The translations under genes and the position numbers were made by a program. Source: Lingula anatina (Eukaryota > Brachiopoda > Lingulata > Lingulida > Lingulidae). Taken from it: 58,122 bases of DNA. Of this stretch, positions 36,706-49,600 are shown piece after piece. A model generated the notes under the pieces. That model was not told the origin of the DNA. It saw only the letters and a program-made list of their open reading frames with translations, and searched no databases. Each line of letters starts with the position of its first letter. Position 1 is the stretch's first letter. Location: the NCBI RefSeq assembly GCF_001039355.2, contig NW_019775469.1:126001-184122 (forward strand), written 5' to 3'.

Positions 36706-39400
36706 AATAACGAGAATTTTTGCATAGAAATGACGTCATCAGTCAGCTGGTCTCCGCTAGTGAGTTTCACTGTATTTGGCCATTAATATATATTAATATA
36801 AATAAAATGGAAGCGACACCGGTGGTTTATATATAGGCCTATATAAAATACAAGCAGAACCGTCGGGTCATAACCATCATTGCCAAATTTTCAGAGATCC
36901 AATATTTTAAAATACTTTGTTTCAACTTGAAATAATGAACTTTGGTAAAGTGAAGAAAAACGCCATTCAGCCCAAAGAAGGCTGCCCTTTCATCTAAATG
37001 AGTTTGATTCTTGGTCGTATTATTTTACAGAACTTTGGAGTCGTAGTGAATGGTTTAAAATGCCACTCTACTGACAGTGACATTCTATTAAGAAGTAATG
37101 AGAATAAATGGACGCTCATTTGTTGGCTCTGCACGCGTAGATAATAAGGCCATAAGGGTTTGGGATCAACTCAAGGGATAATCAAAATGTGACCTGAAGT
37201 TTGGCATTTCACCAAACATTTTTTCAGGAAATTTCGCCTAAGGTACTGTCTTAATTGTATTTAATGTAGACAGTTGTTATGCCAGTGCTAAATGACAAGA
37301 TTTACGTAATTTACGTAGGAAATTGGGTGCGGTCTGTGAAGAAACTTGTTAAAACGCGGTCACAATTCCTAAACACATCTTAACCAATAACCTCATTAAA
37401 ATCACATAAATAAAACGCCTTATAAACCAAGATTTTATAAATGCATTTATTCTGGAAAAAAAAACATTGTCATGGTTAGCAAACGAGCGAACCATTCACG
37501 CCGTCACACTGAACATACATGGGTTATGTGAACACCAATTTATTTAAATACATGGTTCAGCTCCCCTCCAGGGCTTATGGTACCTTATGCACGGAGCACG
37601 TTTATGACAACGACCCTGATAGGGGGTCCTATATATCCTTCATATGCTTCAGGAGGTTAAAGCAGAGCGGGATTAGTTTTTTTCTTAAACTGTCCACAGC
37701 TTGTACTGGCACTTGCAGTTCGATAATAGATATTGCCAAAGAGACATCTCCTTTCAATATTCATGAGAGCTAAAGTTTAACATTTTAGGCAGTTGCCCGG
37801 ATGTCTTCAGTGGCACCCAAAACACACCTCTCCCTAACTCAGTGAGGATAATGGATGACTAACAACAATTTAGTTATCAATTACTCTTGACCTAAAAATA
37901 AAAAATAAGAAAATAGAACCAGTGGCTTTAAACCGAGAGGGACTACACGTTGCAATGTCTATGGTGGTTTAAAAAGCTTGGCACATTTTCTTTAAAAAAA
38001 AAAAGGTAACATTTGCTGTCCAGCTGTGATGGCTTGTGACCATATGGTACTCAGTTAAATCGTTACAACTTGACTTTAAATGCACCCCAAGTTAACTATT
38101 TCTATACTGGAAATGGCAGAACCTCAGAACAAAAGTTGACAAAGTCATCTTCAAACCTCCAAAGATAACATTAACATTACTGCTCTGGTACAACACAATG
38201 AACCATAGCATATGTTGCATAAATATGACCACAATATCAATTTTGGATTCATCTACATCATATAAAAACGGTTGTATTTGATGGGAATTACAGTGATATA
38301 TGACATGGCGCTGGTTTAACATACACACCAAATGAACTCATCATTAATGCAACTAGTTGATGCTCAAAATTCAAAATTTGGCAAAATGTTACTGCCAACA
38401 ACAAAGTCATATCCAGATCCAATACAGTACTGTTTATCCAATTCACTTATTCCATATTGTTGAAATGGATTTTCTACATCAGGATTTTTTACATAGAAAT
38501 TCGAGTCAGAAGACCCTCCAATTTCACTTGATGTCTGCCTAAAATAGGCAAAATACATTACACAATCAACATAGTTTCTCAAAAGAGAATTTGCCAGCTT
38601 ATTTTCTTCCACGGCATTGCATACTGAGGTCCTCATTCTCCTGTGGCCCTGGTCATAGAGATATTCAACAAAATGAGGAATGACAAAATGTCATGATCTT
38701 TAAAGTCAGCAATCATGCACAGTGAACATAAGTTTGTCACAGAGTTATCTACTCTGTGTGAAAGAAATTTGACTTGGAATTCGAAAATTTTGTTTAGGAA
38801 TATTTTCAAGAGAAAAGCCTCATAATGACCCCGCATCCATCACACTTGGCAAAATAAGGTTATATTTTAAAACATCTGAGATGAAATTGGGCCTTTTAAA
38901 AATTCCAAAAATGCAAGTGACAAAGGTGCGCAGCTTAACATGGGGGCTCCCCCTCACCAAACTTTAAAAAATAAATGTCTTACAAGCATCCAAATTTCTG
39001 GATAAAATCATTTAAGACCTTCAGCTCAGAAACATGCATGCTTCAACTATTTCTTCACAAACTCCTATCAATGTAACATCTCAAGGACACTGGTTTGGGT
39101 AACCCTTTCTACAGCCAATTTTTTTTCAATGTGAGATCACCGAGTCAAATATGACATCATATATGACCATGTGACCTCATCAGTGTCAGCTGTTGCTTCA
39201 AATGCAACAGATCAATAAAATGTATGCACGAAAGTGTTAAAATAACCACTAATTTACAACCTAATATACAATCGTGGCAATCATTAAGCATTGCAGGTCA
39301 ATGGTCCAGCAACTTATCCATCAAAGATGTATGTACTGCACAAGTATGTCTATGGTCAATCCAACTGTGACCTGTACAAACCGATATCATCAATTTTCCG

Positions 39401-39610
39401 TGACATCATAATCAGTCATTATTAACCTGTGACATTACATTCCAGACATTCAAAATCCGTGACATCATCAACAACAGTGACATCAACCTGTGACATCACA
39501 ATCTATTTCATCATTATCGACAGTGACATCATAATCTGTGACATCATTATGAACAGTGACGCCATGATCTTTTGAACCAGTATGTCACAATAACTGACAT
39601 CATATATAAG
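39401..39610. repeat. TGACATCA-rich degenerate minisatellite
   Basis: TGACATCA occurs at 39401, 39460, 39478, 39491, 39524, 39539 and 39595, with variants TGACATTA (39430) and TGACGCCA (39557). Spacing is irregular. Lies 1 kb beyond the MAP2K7 stop, possibly in its 3' UTR. Confidence 0.75.
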
Positions 39611-40274
39611 ACAACATCATGATAAATGACATTATAACACCATCAATACTCTGCTGTCAACAGAAACACTGCATAAAACACCAAAGAAAAATCTAATTTT
39701 CACCCCTCTTCCACTGATGAAGCTATGCCACATTTTTTCACATGATCTTTGCATCATGAAAATACATCATTCTTGTTCATCTACTACACGATTTTAGCTG
39801 GTTTTTTCATGTTCTGATCCAGTTCAATCATTATATTGAACTAACACTACAACACAACTGCAAAGAAAACAACATCACCTCTTTTCCGCCCAACATTTTC
39901 ACCAGCACCATTCATGAGCAAATGTGTGGTATAACATAACACTGAAATCTGTCTGAAAAACTTTTGTCATGATTTGGGTATCCATTCTCTTCCCTCCCTT
40001 GCAGGAGTACAAATATTCTCACATTCATGTGGACACAAATGCACAGCGCCCAGGTAAAAACCATAACTTATCATTATTTAACTTTCCTCTCCATCCAACC
40101 AGATTGCTACAAAGATGAGAACTTGCCATCGATTCACCTTTCTCTTCTTTAGAAAACCACCCAGCAACTTTCTTTAAAGGTACCTTTGCACATAAGTAAC
40201 CTTACATGGAAAACAATAACTGCTGGGCACAATGCTGCGTATCTTAAATCCTTAACATAAACCATATCTGCAAC

Positions 40275-40357
40275 CACCAGGTGTCACTCAAGTCGCACTA
40301 CCTCTCACCAGATGTCACTGTAGTCACATCCTGTCACCAGCTGTCACTTTAGTCACT
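40275..40357. repeat. CACCAG tandem repeat, about 30 bp x3
   Basis: Three diverged units of caccagNtgtcactNNagtca at 40275, 40306 and 40335, in the proximal 3' region of MAP2K7. Confidence 0.7.
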
Positions 40358-40431
40358 AAGATTCCTGCTATCAACTATGACTAACGACCCCGGTTCTCTG
40401 TGACAATGCAGAAATATACATGTGACATTTG

Positions 40432-40437
40432 TTTATT
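40432..40437 (-). terminator. Candidate polyadenylation signal of MAP2K7
   Basis: AATAAA on the minus strand about 85 bases after the stop codon. It could be a proximal site. CpG-poor sequence continues to about 38 kb, so a longer 3' UTR is also possible. Confidence 0.4.
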
Positions 40438-40522
40438 ACAAAACAAGACTATACTGATACTGATAGTGGTGGTATAATAATCTTGGAGTCATGGTCAGTG
40501 CCCGTGGTCAGTTCTTGTACAG

Positions 40523-40639
40523 TCATCTGTGTTGGTGAGTGGACGCACTAGCTATGCTGGTGTTTTTGCTCTGCACTGCTGCAAACCATTCGGCCACATT
40601 CACATCAGCCGTCTCATATTTCTTAATGAAAGGATGATC
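40523..40639 (-). CDS. MAP2K7: MAP2K7 exon 12: C-terminus and stop
   Basis: 117 bases including TGA. Reads [19 protein letters not shown], the DVD-like docking region for MAP3Ks, then a variable tail ending STHQHR. Confidence 0.94.
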   Translation of the reverse strand, partial: DHPFIKKYETADVNVAEWFAAVQSKNTSIASASTHQHR

Positions 40640-43600
40640 CTGTGAAAAAATATAATAGAAAATTATCAATTTTACACAAATATATATAAATATTAAAGGG
40701 CATTTATTCACAATTTATTCACCAGCAATGAACAAAAAGACTGGTGAAAAATGTGTCTGAGCAAATTCTGCCAGAAGCAAATTATTTTCCTGTCTTAAAT
40801 AATCAAACAGCTTATTATAATTCCTGAAATTTTTGGATATCTGATCATATAACCTTTTTTTTTTTTAATTTTTTCTAAATCTGATGAATTTTTATAAAAT
40901 TAAATTGACTATATATCATAATAAAATGTGACAGCATAAGACCATTTAATACAGAAATGAAAATATTTTATAATTCACCTACCAGTAACTTCCTATATTT
41001 TGGTCTCTTTCGATAATCCTTAGCAAGACTGTAAATAAAACAGTGTCCTTAAGCATTAAAAAATCATCAAAGGATGAAGATCAACTTTTAAATTCTGTCT
41101 CATTTTCAAGCATGTGATCTAATTTCTTGATAATTTTGTTGAATATACATTTTCAGAAATGTCCATATCTATTCAAGATTTGAAAACAATATTAATCAAA
41201 GGACATTAATCAAAGTTACATGAAATTCACTAAAACCAAAAATTAATATGCAATAAACTCACCATTCCTTCACAAAAGACTGGAACTCACTACTGAAGCC
41301 TGACCCTGAGGGTAGAAGAGGGGGGTCCTCCTCCAGGACTTTTGTTAATACTTCAAAATCAGTTCTACAGTTTGTGTATGGGAATTGACCTGTAGCTAGT
41401 TCCACCTGCAAGTGAAACAACCAAGAATGGATATTTAGGAATGCAAACAGTAGTTGAGAACCTAGTTCAACTAGAAAATCACTCCGAGACCACAGACCTC
41501 TGCCAAGGCAGCAATTTTTGATTATTATTGATTATTGGATCACCACCAAAAACTAATCATCTGTTCCTTGGCCCAATTCTGGCAGTTCCTGAAAATTTCA
41601 TCAAAATCGGTCCATAACTTTTTGAGTTATGTTGATGACAGACAGACAAAAAAAAAAAAAAAAACAGGGGTGAAAACATAACCTCCTTGGCGGAGGTAAT
41701 AACTACACCCCTCCCCTCACTCCTCTTCCCCCACCCCTCCCAAGTAAAACAACCAAGTATGAATATCCACGATTGCAAACAGTAGAGCAGAGTTCAAAAA
41801 TTACCCCTCTATTCTCTAAGCCCCTAATGCATCAGATCTGCACTTATTTCAAAAATTCCATTTTGACCTTTAAAAGAAAGAAAATCTGCCAACTGGTGGA
41901 AAATTCCCATGCCTAACTGTTGATAAATCATTCCGACTTGTTCTATAAAAACAAATAATTAAGTCTTATTTTGGTTTCAAATATTTATAGCAGACAACAC
42001 ACCACAAGTTTGTGAGTTGCTGCAAATGATCAGTCTACCTATATTAAAAACTGGACATCTAAAATAATCTTAAAGTTAGTACATCTGAAACTTAAAAGTA
42101 TTGCTCCTGCACATGGTCATGGCCAACCACAGCATAAAAAACAGGAAATTGAAAAACTTGTAAAACTAAAATACCTCTACTAAACCAATAAAATACTACT
42201 TAACTCTACGGTTTAGTAATATGATAGAAATTGCAGGTTAACGGAAACTGTTTAAGTACTAACGTATTAAAAATGACTGGTCACAGGCTGTGCAAATATT
42301 TCAGTGCCTTTTAAATTGTCTTCACTTTTGTCAGAGTCATTGACCGATTCACTTAAAAACTTTAGAGTTAATGTGATTATTTAGTATAATTTCTTTCTCA
42401 AATAATTGTGAACACACTTACTAGTAGACCATCAACAACATAAAACCTGTCTTAACTTATATTATAACAAACACAAAGGTCATCATGTAAATTTTGATCT
42501 TTTTCATATATCTAGGTCCTAACAATCACACAAATAGAAAAATTCCTTAAACACTACAAATTTTTACAAATTTTTACATTAAGCTTATGTATCCCAACAG
42601 AATACAAGATGCTTTAAGCTCAAACAATAGCATGTTCAAATCCAGAAAGTTTTAACTTTTCAATTTGGCATCCAGATTCAAAGTCTGCTTAAAGGATTTA
42701 ATTCAAGGTGGTAATAGGTTTTGTCACTTCACATAACCCGCAGGTCTTAATACTATTACAAAACAAGACTTGGACTTTTGAGCTCTTAAACTCTGTCAGA
42801 TCATGTTGCCTGATATTATCAATTGATGACATTTCAAGGAGCAAATCTTTGTGGTAGCCCTGTGAGATGTATCGTAAAGCGAGCTTTTAACAGTTTCGTC
42901 TGGGTTTTTTTTTTTGTTCTTCGATAATAAAATTAGAATTTTGTTTCTCATAAAAGACAACATGTTCAATAGGAGTGACTGGCTTTGAGCCAGAAGTATC
43001 TTCCCAGCTGTCCAAGTGTAAAAAGATTTTAAAAAGTCGGTGGTGATATTTTCCTTTTTTATTTCACTTACATTCTATCATAAACTGCTTTAATTTCAAA
43101 ATATTAGAAGCTGAATCAAATGCTAGCAACTAAAATTGTTAAAGTTTGAAAACGTGACCTGCTTTTTTAAGTAAAATCTCTGTCCAAAAATATGACTTCA
43201 AAATGACTTAGAAAAAAATATATTCACATGCCTCCAACTGCTGTTGAGTAAAATACAGTAAAGCTGGTGATTATACGAGTATATTTGAAACAAAAGGAGG
43301 CATGTCTTTCAATTAAGCTGATTGTACTCAGCGAGAGTCCCAGGAGAGTTGGGTCGGTCCATATAAACCAATGATGTCTTTATGGGAATGGGATTTAAGA
43401 CTTACCAGAGTAATGCCTAGACTCCACACATCGGCCCTGATGTCATAGTCTGGCCGGGTGGGATCAGGGGGTTCAATTCTCTCTGGCTGGAATAGACAAA
43501 GTCATGCCTTATTAAGTACAGGTGGCATTAAAGGTGAAAGTGTGACATGCATCCATGTGCATGTGTGTGTATGTGTGTGCATGCATCCATGTGAATGTGT

Positions 43601-46600
43601 GTGTATGTGCATGTGTAATCTCCACAAACTTGTGGGAATGCAACTTAATTTAATCAACTGGGGTACATGTCACATTTAAACACTGTAACAATGGAAATAT
43701 ATACAAATACAAAACAAAAATTTTGGAGACTGACTCAGTGAGAAAATAGTACACACTTTATTCAATTTAATGGTAAATAGTTTTCCAAAATGGAGAACTA
43801 TAGATAACGTTTTCTTCAAAATTGTAATTCCAATATAGACATGCACCTTATGTTGATATAAAAAAAAAAAAAACAGCAGAGATAGATAGGCTTCTATCCT
43901 GCATTAAAATGATGATAAAAATAGAGCTAAGAAACATCTAAACATAAAGATGCACAATACACATTCATGTTCCACAGCACAGATATCAAGCTGGGGCCCC
44001 TGTTATGGATAGGCTAGAATAACTCACTGCCATATAAGCTGCACATCCTGCACTCCTTGTCTTAGCCTTGGAATCCACCAGTCTCCCGCTGATGCCAAAA
44101 TCACACAGTTTCACCACTCCATTTTCATCCAGCAAGATGTTGGAGGGCTTGATATCTGAAATGTAATACATTTATTTTATTCCCTCCTTGGCTGGTGTTT
44201 ATTTACTTGTGATAGAAGCAGTGAAAAGGTATTAACAGCCTTAACAGTATTAAAAGAAATGAATAATTTAATATGGTAGATAATTTTTTATCAGTATATA
44301 GTGACAGTAATATTTCTGTCTAAGTTTCTACAATCCAGGACTACTCAATCCTTTGGTAAAAAAAAATCCATAAAAAATCTGTCTTCAGTTTCTTGCCCTG
44401 GTAGGGTAAACAAAAAACTCCCAATCTAAAATGATTCAGGTCACACCAGGGCTTATCCATGTTACACATCTTAAATTTCCATTAAGTAAGACCTATGTTT
44501 AATTAGCCAATATCAACACCTTACATTTTGCGTACCATTTTCAATCAACCTGTAAAAAATCATTCAGACAGAAGGCAGAACTATTTTAGGACGATCTTTC
44601 AAGTGAGAAGATATGGGTGACTGCAGGTTGGTCTCTCTCTGGTCACAGTTCATTGTTAGTATACAAACTATCAGTGTGCAGAAGGGCTGAGAGACGCATG
44701 GTAATTTTACCACATGCTTGTCCCTACCAGGGCAGTACAGCTGAACTGAATCGAGATTAGTTTTAGAAATGGGAAAAACCAATGGGGCAATTCAGGCCAC
44801 TGTAACGAAATCTGTCTTTCAAGTAGAATCTTCAAAGCACATAACTTGAGCCATCGAACCTTTTACCTCAAAGTTTCCCCTGTTTACTTAATCCATTTTA
44901 CTGATTGAAATTGACATGTCCTGCCCAGGAAACCATTGGACCAGCTGAGGTCCGTTCAGACTGGGTAACTTTGAGCCAAAAATTGGATCCTACATAGGAA
45001 CCCATTATACCTAATGAAGTCTGGACAACTTTCAACAGAATATTGGATCCTGTTCAGGAAACCATTGTTCATTCATAATCTGCTTTTTTATGCTAAACAG
45101 TTTTCCTTCACAGGTGCGCACAGTTCACACAGGTTGAGCCTAATATATTAACCAATAAACATCTCATAAACCATTTTAAGGCACTAGAAAAAATAAAATA
45201 AAAGTTTCCATTCAACAGTTATGTATAGTGTGTTTTTCATTGCATTCTATCATGCTAACATGAAGTTCTTCTACATAACCCTATCAGTCCAATTAAACTC
45301 ACAGCTCTGATTTTCCTTTTAAGTTATCTAATTAAGGGTGTTGCATCCTGCTTTTGCCAAAAAATTGTTAAAGAATTGCTTTTTTATTCATACCCTCTGT
45401 ATTCATTTATTTACCTAAAATATACACTAAAAATTCTATCCGATTTCATCAATATATATATTTTTTTTGACACAGAAGAAGCTTGCCCACACCTGATAAA
45501 TTGTTGAGACACATTTAATGCTATCATGAAGATAAAAAATAGGATCATGATAAACTGAGTTGTCAATCTGATCTGGATGTTTCTTGAAGCACTGTTGAAC
45601 CTTAAAACTTATTTTGGGAAGGATAATATAGTTAATATTCATTTCACTTTCAAGTACACAGCTTCTGAATTAGTAGTTTACAGAAAATTATAAAATTTCC
45701 AGTGATAGTTAAGCATTACTGGACAAGCAATGTCTCAGTTCAATTACTGGACTCCCTGTTCATACCCCGGATAGGCAGGACACGACCAAAGAAATTTTAC
45801 TCTTCAATTTTTACACTTAACTTGAACTTTTTCTATTTTATCTACAGCTGATTAAATTTAAATCACATCTTTAAGTATTTTGAGTAATTGTTTCACAGTG
45901 TTTTAGCACTGTTGAACCATGCCTTCATGGTTCGATGATGAGAGAAACCTTGAAGCCAAAAATGACATTTTCAAAAATGCTGGAAGATTATGTAACAGAG
46001 GTCAGAAAAAAAACCAACGAACACAGAAGTCAGAAAAAATCTATCAACAACGTGTGATCATGTTTACTTGCCAAAGTATGTACCCCTTTGACTTTGACGG
46101 CTTTCCATAAGTGTGCCTTTGACAAAGTTTCACACAGTCTGCTTCCAAGAAGTGACTTGCTAGTTTATTACTTTTTGATTATTCGCCAGCCTGCAAGTCT
46201 ATCTAATAATGTATATTCAAGAGCTTGTAGAGGGTTCAACCCATCAGGAACTTCTAAAAAATACAGATTTATTTTTCTGATGTTGATCACATGCCCCACT
46301 GATGGATACAGAGAATAATGATAAAAGACAAAAAACTCTACCCCTTCATCCAACACCCACCACTGACCCCCCCCCCCCCCATTATAGGCACTTTACTTTA
46401 AATCCAGCTAATTCAAAAATTATCTTTTCTGCATTAAAAAGGAGAAAATTTTGAAAATGAAAAAAATACTCCTTCCTGATATCTGCATGCTTGAGTATAG
46501 TAAAAGGACAGTGCATGACTGAATGATTTTGCACAATAAGTTTAAGGCCCTTTCTTTTTAAATAAGAATTGCCTAGCTCAACATTTTAAAATGGACATCT

Positions 46601-49600
46601 AAATACTAGTAAGGCTTCATTTACATAAAGAATCATTGTAGTCCAATTTATACTGGGACTTATCAATAGAAATTAGCTCAAATGGCTCGTCAAAACAGCT
46701 GATTACAACACTCTAGGCCTATTTCCATTCCAGAATTGTGCTTGTCTAAACGATGTTATAGAGACCAGAATTTCTTGTAGTCCTCCAAATCATGCCCAGA
46801 TTCCACTATCATGTTTATCCTACATTTAAACAATGTACAGAAATGCTGACTTCTTTGATTCAGGCTGTCTGGAGATCTTTCCTAAATCTGGCATGATCTA
46901 AAGGCCGTTTAAGATTAAACAAAACATTTAGAGACCATTTATGAAACTGGTCCTCGATGTGGAAGGCCTACTGGTGTAATGTGTAACATGTGTGAGGGAC
47001 CATCTTTGCCATGATGACATTCTTTCAATCTTCCCAAAACTAAATGCAGACTTCTGTCACAACAGTTACTCCTCAAACAGAACAATGCTTAACCACGATA
47101 TAACATCACATCACAGAAAAAAATAAAAAAATAAAAAACACAAGATCAACAGGGCAAACGCCTTGCTCTATTTCGTGGTGAAGTGCAATAAATAAAACCT
47201 GAATCAAATGGAATAATTTTACAAACAGTTTGCTAATACATTTTAAACAAAGTCTTCGATTTTCCTCAACACATAAAATCCAACCTTTAAATGGATATAT
47301 CACAAAGCTAGCAATCTTCAATTGAAAGTTCTTTAGTTTGATGAAAAGTTTTCAATGATGACATTTAAATTATGACGCAAGAGACTGTCTTGAAAATCAT
47401 CCCCACCTATCCTATCTTTCATCACTTAATCTCTCTGTAACATCCTGCCTATGACAATCCAGAGCATGCTTTCAAAGATCAAACTTCAAAGAACTATAAC
47501 ATCCATCCACATATTACACATATCCTCTCCTGACCTTATATTCTAAGACTTTTTTCAGTATTTGTGCAAAATATGGAAAAAATGCCACAAACTTTCATCA
47601 GTTTATCTGATTTTTTTTCTGATTGTACAAGATGCCAATGCAACAGAGGTTCTAGATCTTAAGTGCCTTGCTTCAGGTGAGACACACAAAAGATACCTTT
47701 TATTATGAAAACCTTTCAACAGATACTAACAGCCTTGAGCTGATAAAGAAACATGCATCTCAAACCATCATTGCAAAATAAATCTAATAACTTAGGGGTA
47801 AGGTGATTTTCTTTCTAACAGAAGCGTTTGAATAAAATTTGGTTCTAAATAAAATATAGCTGTTATACTGAGCCCACATAAATGTGGATAGCAAAAATAA
47901 CAATTATGATTTACCTCTATGAATGACTCCATGCTCTTCCTTGAGATAATGCAATGCTTTCACAATCTGAAACCAAAGAAAATAGTTGCATCACGGTTTC
48001 AAGTCATAAAAGTCCATCAAAGAAACAGGGATTAAAACTGTTTTGACTAAAACCATGCAATCATTACAGAAAAGACAACACTTAGTGCTTCAATCTCTTG
48101 TCTAAATCTTTTTTTGGTAAAATCATCACTGACCACTTATCCAGTTAACAGCAATAACTTTTAACATTTTTAAATGTGATATGATTCAGCACAACTGACT
48201 TATAACACTTTGTTGTAGAGGCAGTAGTTAATGCCACCTCTGATTATAATTTACAGATGGTTAATTCAGTAATATTTTTTAATATAATAATTGCACAGAA
48301 TAAATACTCACTGCTACTGCCATTTTTCCTATAATCTTCTCAGGTATAGGTGCTTGTAGCACTTTCAATAATTTGTCTAAACATGTCGACATTAATTCCA
48401 TGCAGATCCATACTTCACTCTGAAAAAATTATATTGAAACAAATGGGAATTCTTCTTTGTGACACCAGTTTTATACAGTTCAACCCGCCAATGATGATAT
48501 AGGCTGCATTAAAATTTGTGTTTAATGTGACTTATCTTGGTACAATATGAATGCTTGATTCACCCAAAATTATTGACCCTTTTTGTTTAAGTTTACAGGC
48601 TTTTCAATTAAACTAATTTAACATAACTGTTATATGATTAAGTAAATTATAAGGAATTCACAGTTAATGTTCCTTTCTTACACTTACTCAGTGGGTTAGT
48701 TTTTATAACATCCTGAAGAAATACTTACTTCTGTAATAAAATACCCAACACATTGCACTATATAGGAACAATCATGGCTTTTTATGACTACATCCAGGTC
48801 CATGATAATTCTTTTATTTTCTTCTTTATTACCAGATCTTCTCATTTGCTGAAATGAAAAACCACATTATTTTATGTCCTAAACACATTCTGATGCTTAT
48901 ACATAATGACATGATAATAATTTACACATTCAATTTTGTATTTGCCCTTATCTTAAAGTATTAAAGTTGATGCTCAATTTTGTGAACTCTTTCAGAGAGC
49001 TTGAATTCTGCCATTATGTGCTTACCCATAGCATTTATCTGATCAGTAGATGTTCTGATGAAAACCAATCAAGTCAGTCAAATATTTGACAAAGAAAACG
49101 TACTAAGAAATTGTCTGTGATACAATAAAATAACAAAATTCAACTGTTCATTTGGACTGGTAATATTTGTAAACAGTCAGTGACAAAAATACTTCAGCCA
49201 AAAGGCTCTTTAGGCCACATGGTTTAGGAGTCTTCTGGGGCAAAACAGAAACAGTGACCAATACAGTAACTGAACAAGCTTACACAATTTTACTGACCCT
49301 GATTCTCCAATTTTACTATCATTTACTGCGCAACCAAGGTTTTCCCCAAAGAGCTATGCATCCATCTATTTGCAAAGCCATTAGCCTCAAAAGATGGCCT
49401 ATACTTTCAAAGACAGCTGGAGGGCTTACAAAATGTTTGGGTTGGTTGGTTGGACTCCCTGTAAATCTATGACCAAATTACAGATTCACATTTTGGGGAC
49501 CATTCCCAGACCCTATGGTACTAACGGTGGATCGATCTACCTCTGAGGAGATTCTAGCTATATTGCAATCAACTTAAGCAACTAAGATGTCTGTCAAGCC

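Larger units (their letters stand above)
34273..40522. other. Intergenic space between VWA/TSP1 gene and MAP2K7
   Basis: About 6.2 kb. Contains the T/G homopolymer, a GGATA-rich MITE, TGACATCA-rich minisatellite and a CACCAG tandem repeat. Open frames here (for example 35187-35405 and 37519-37773 on the plus strand) resemble no family I know. The part nearest MAP2K7 may be its 3' UTR. Confidence 0.5.

Noticed and set aside
37519-37773. 84-codon plus-strand frame (MGYVNTNLFKYM...)
   Set aside because: No similarity, signal or splice evidence.
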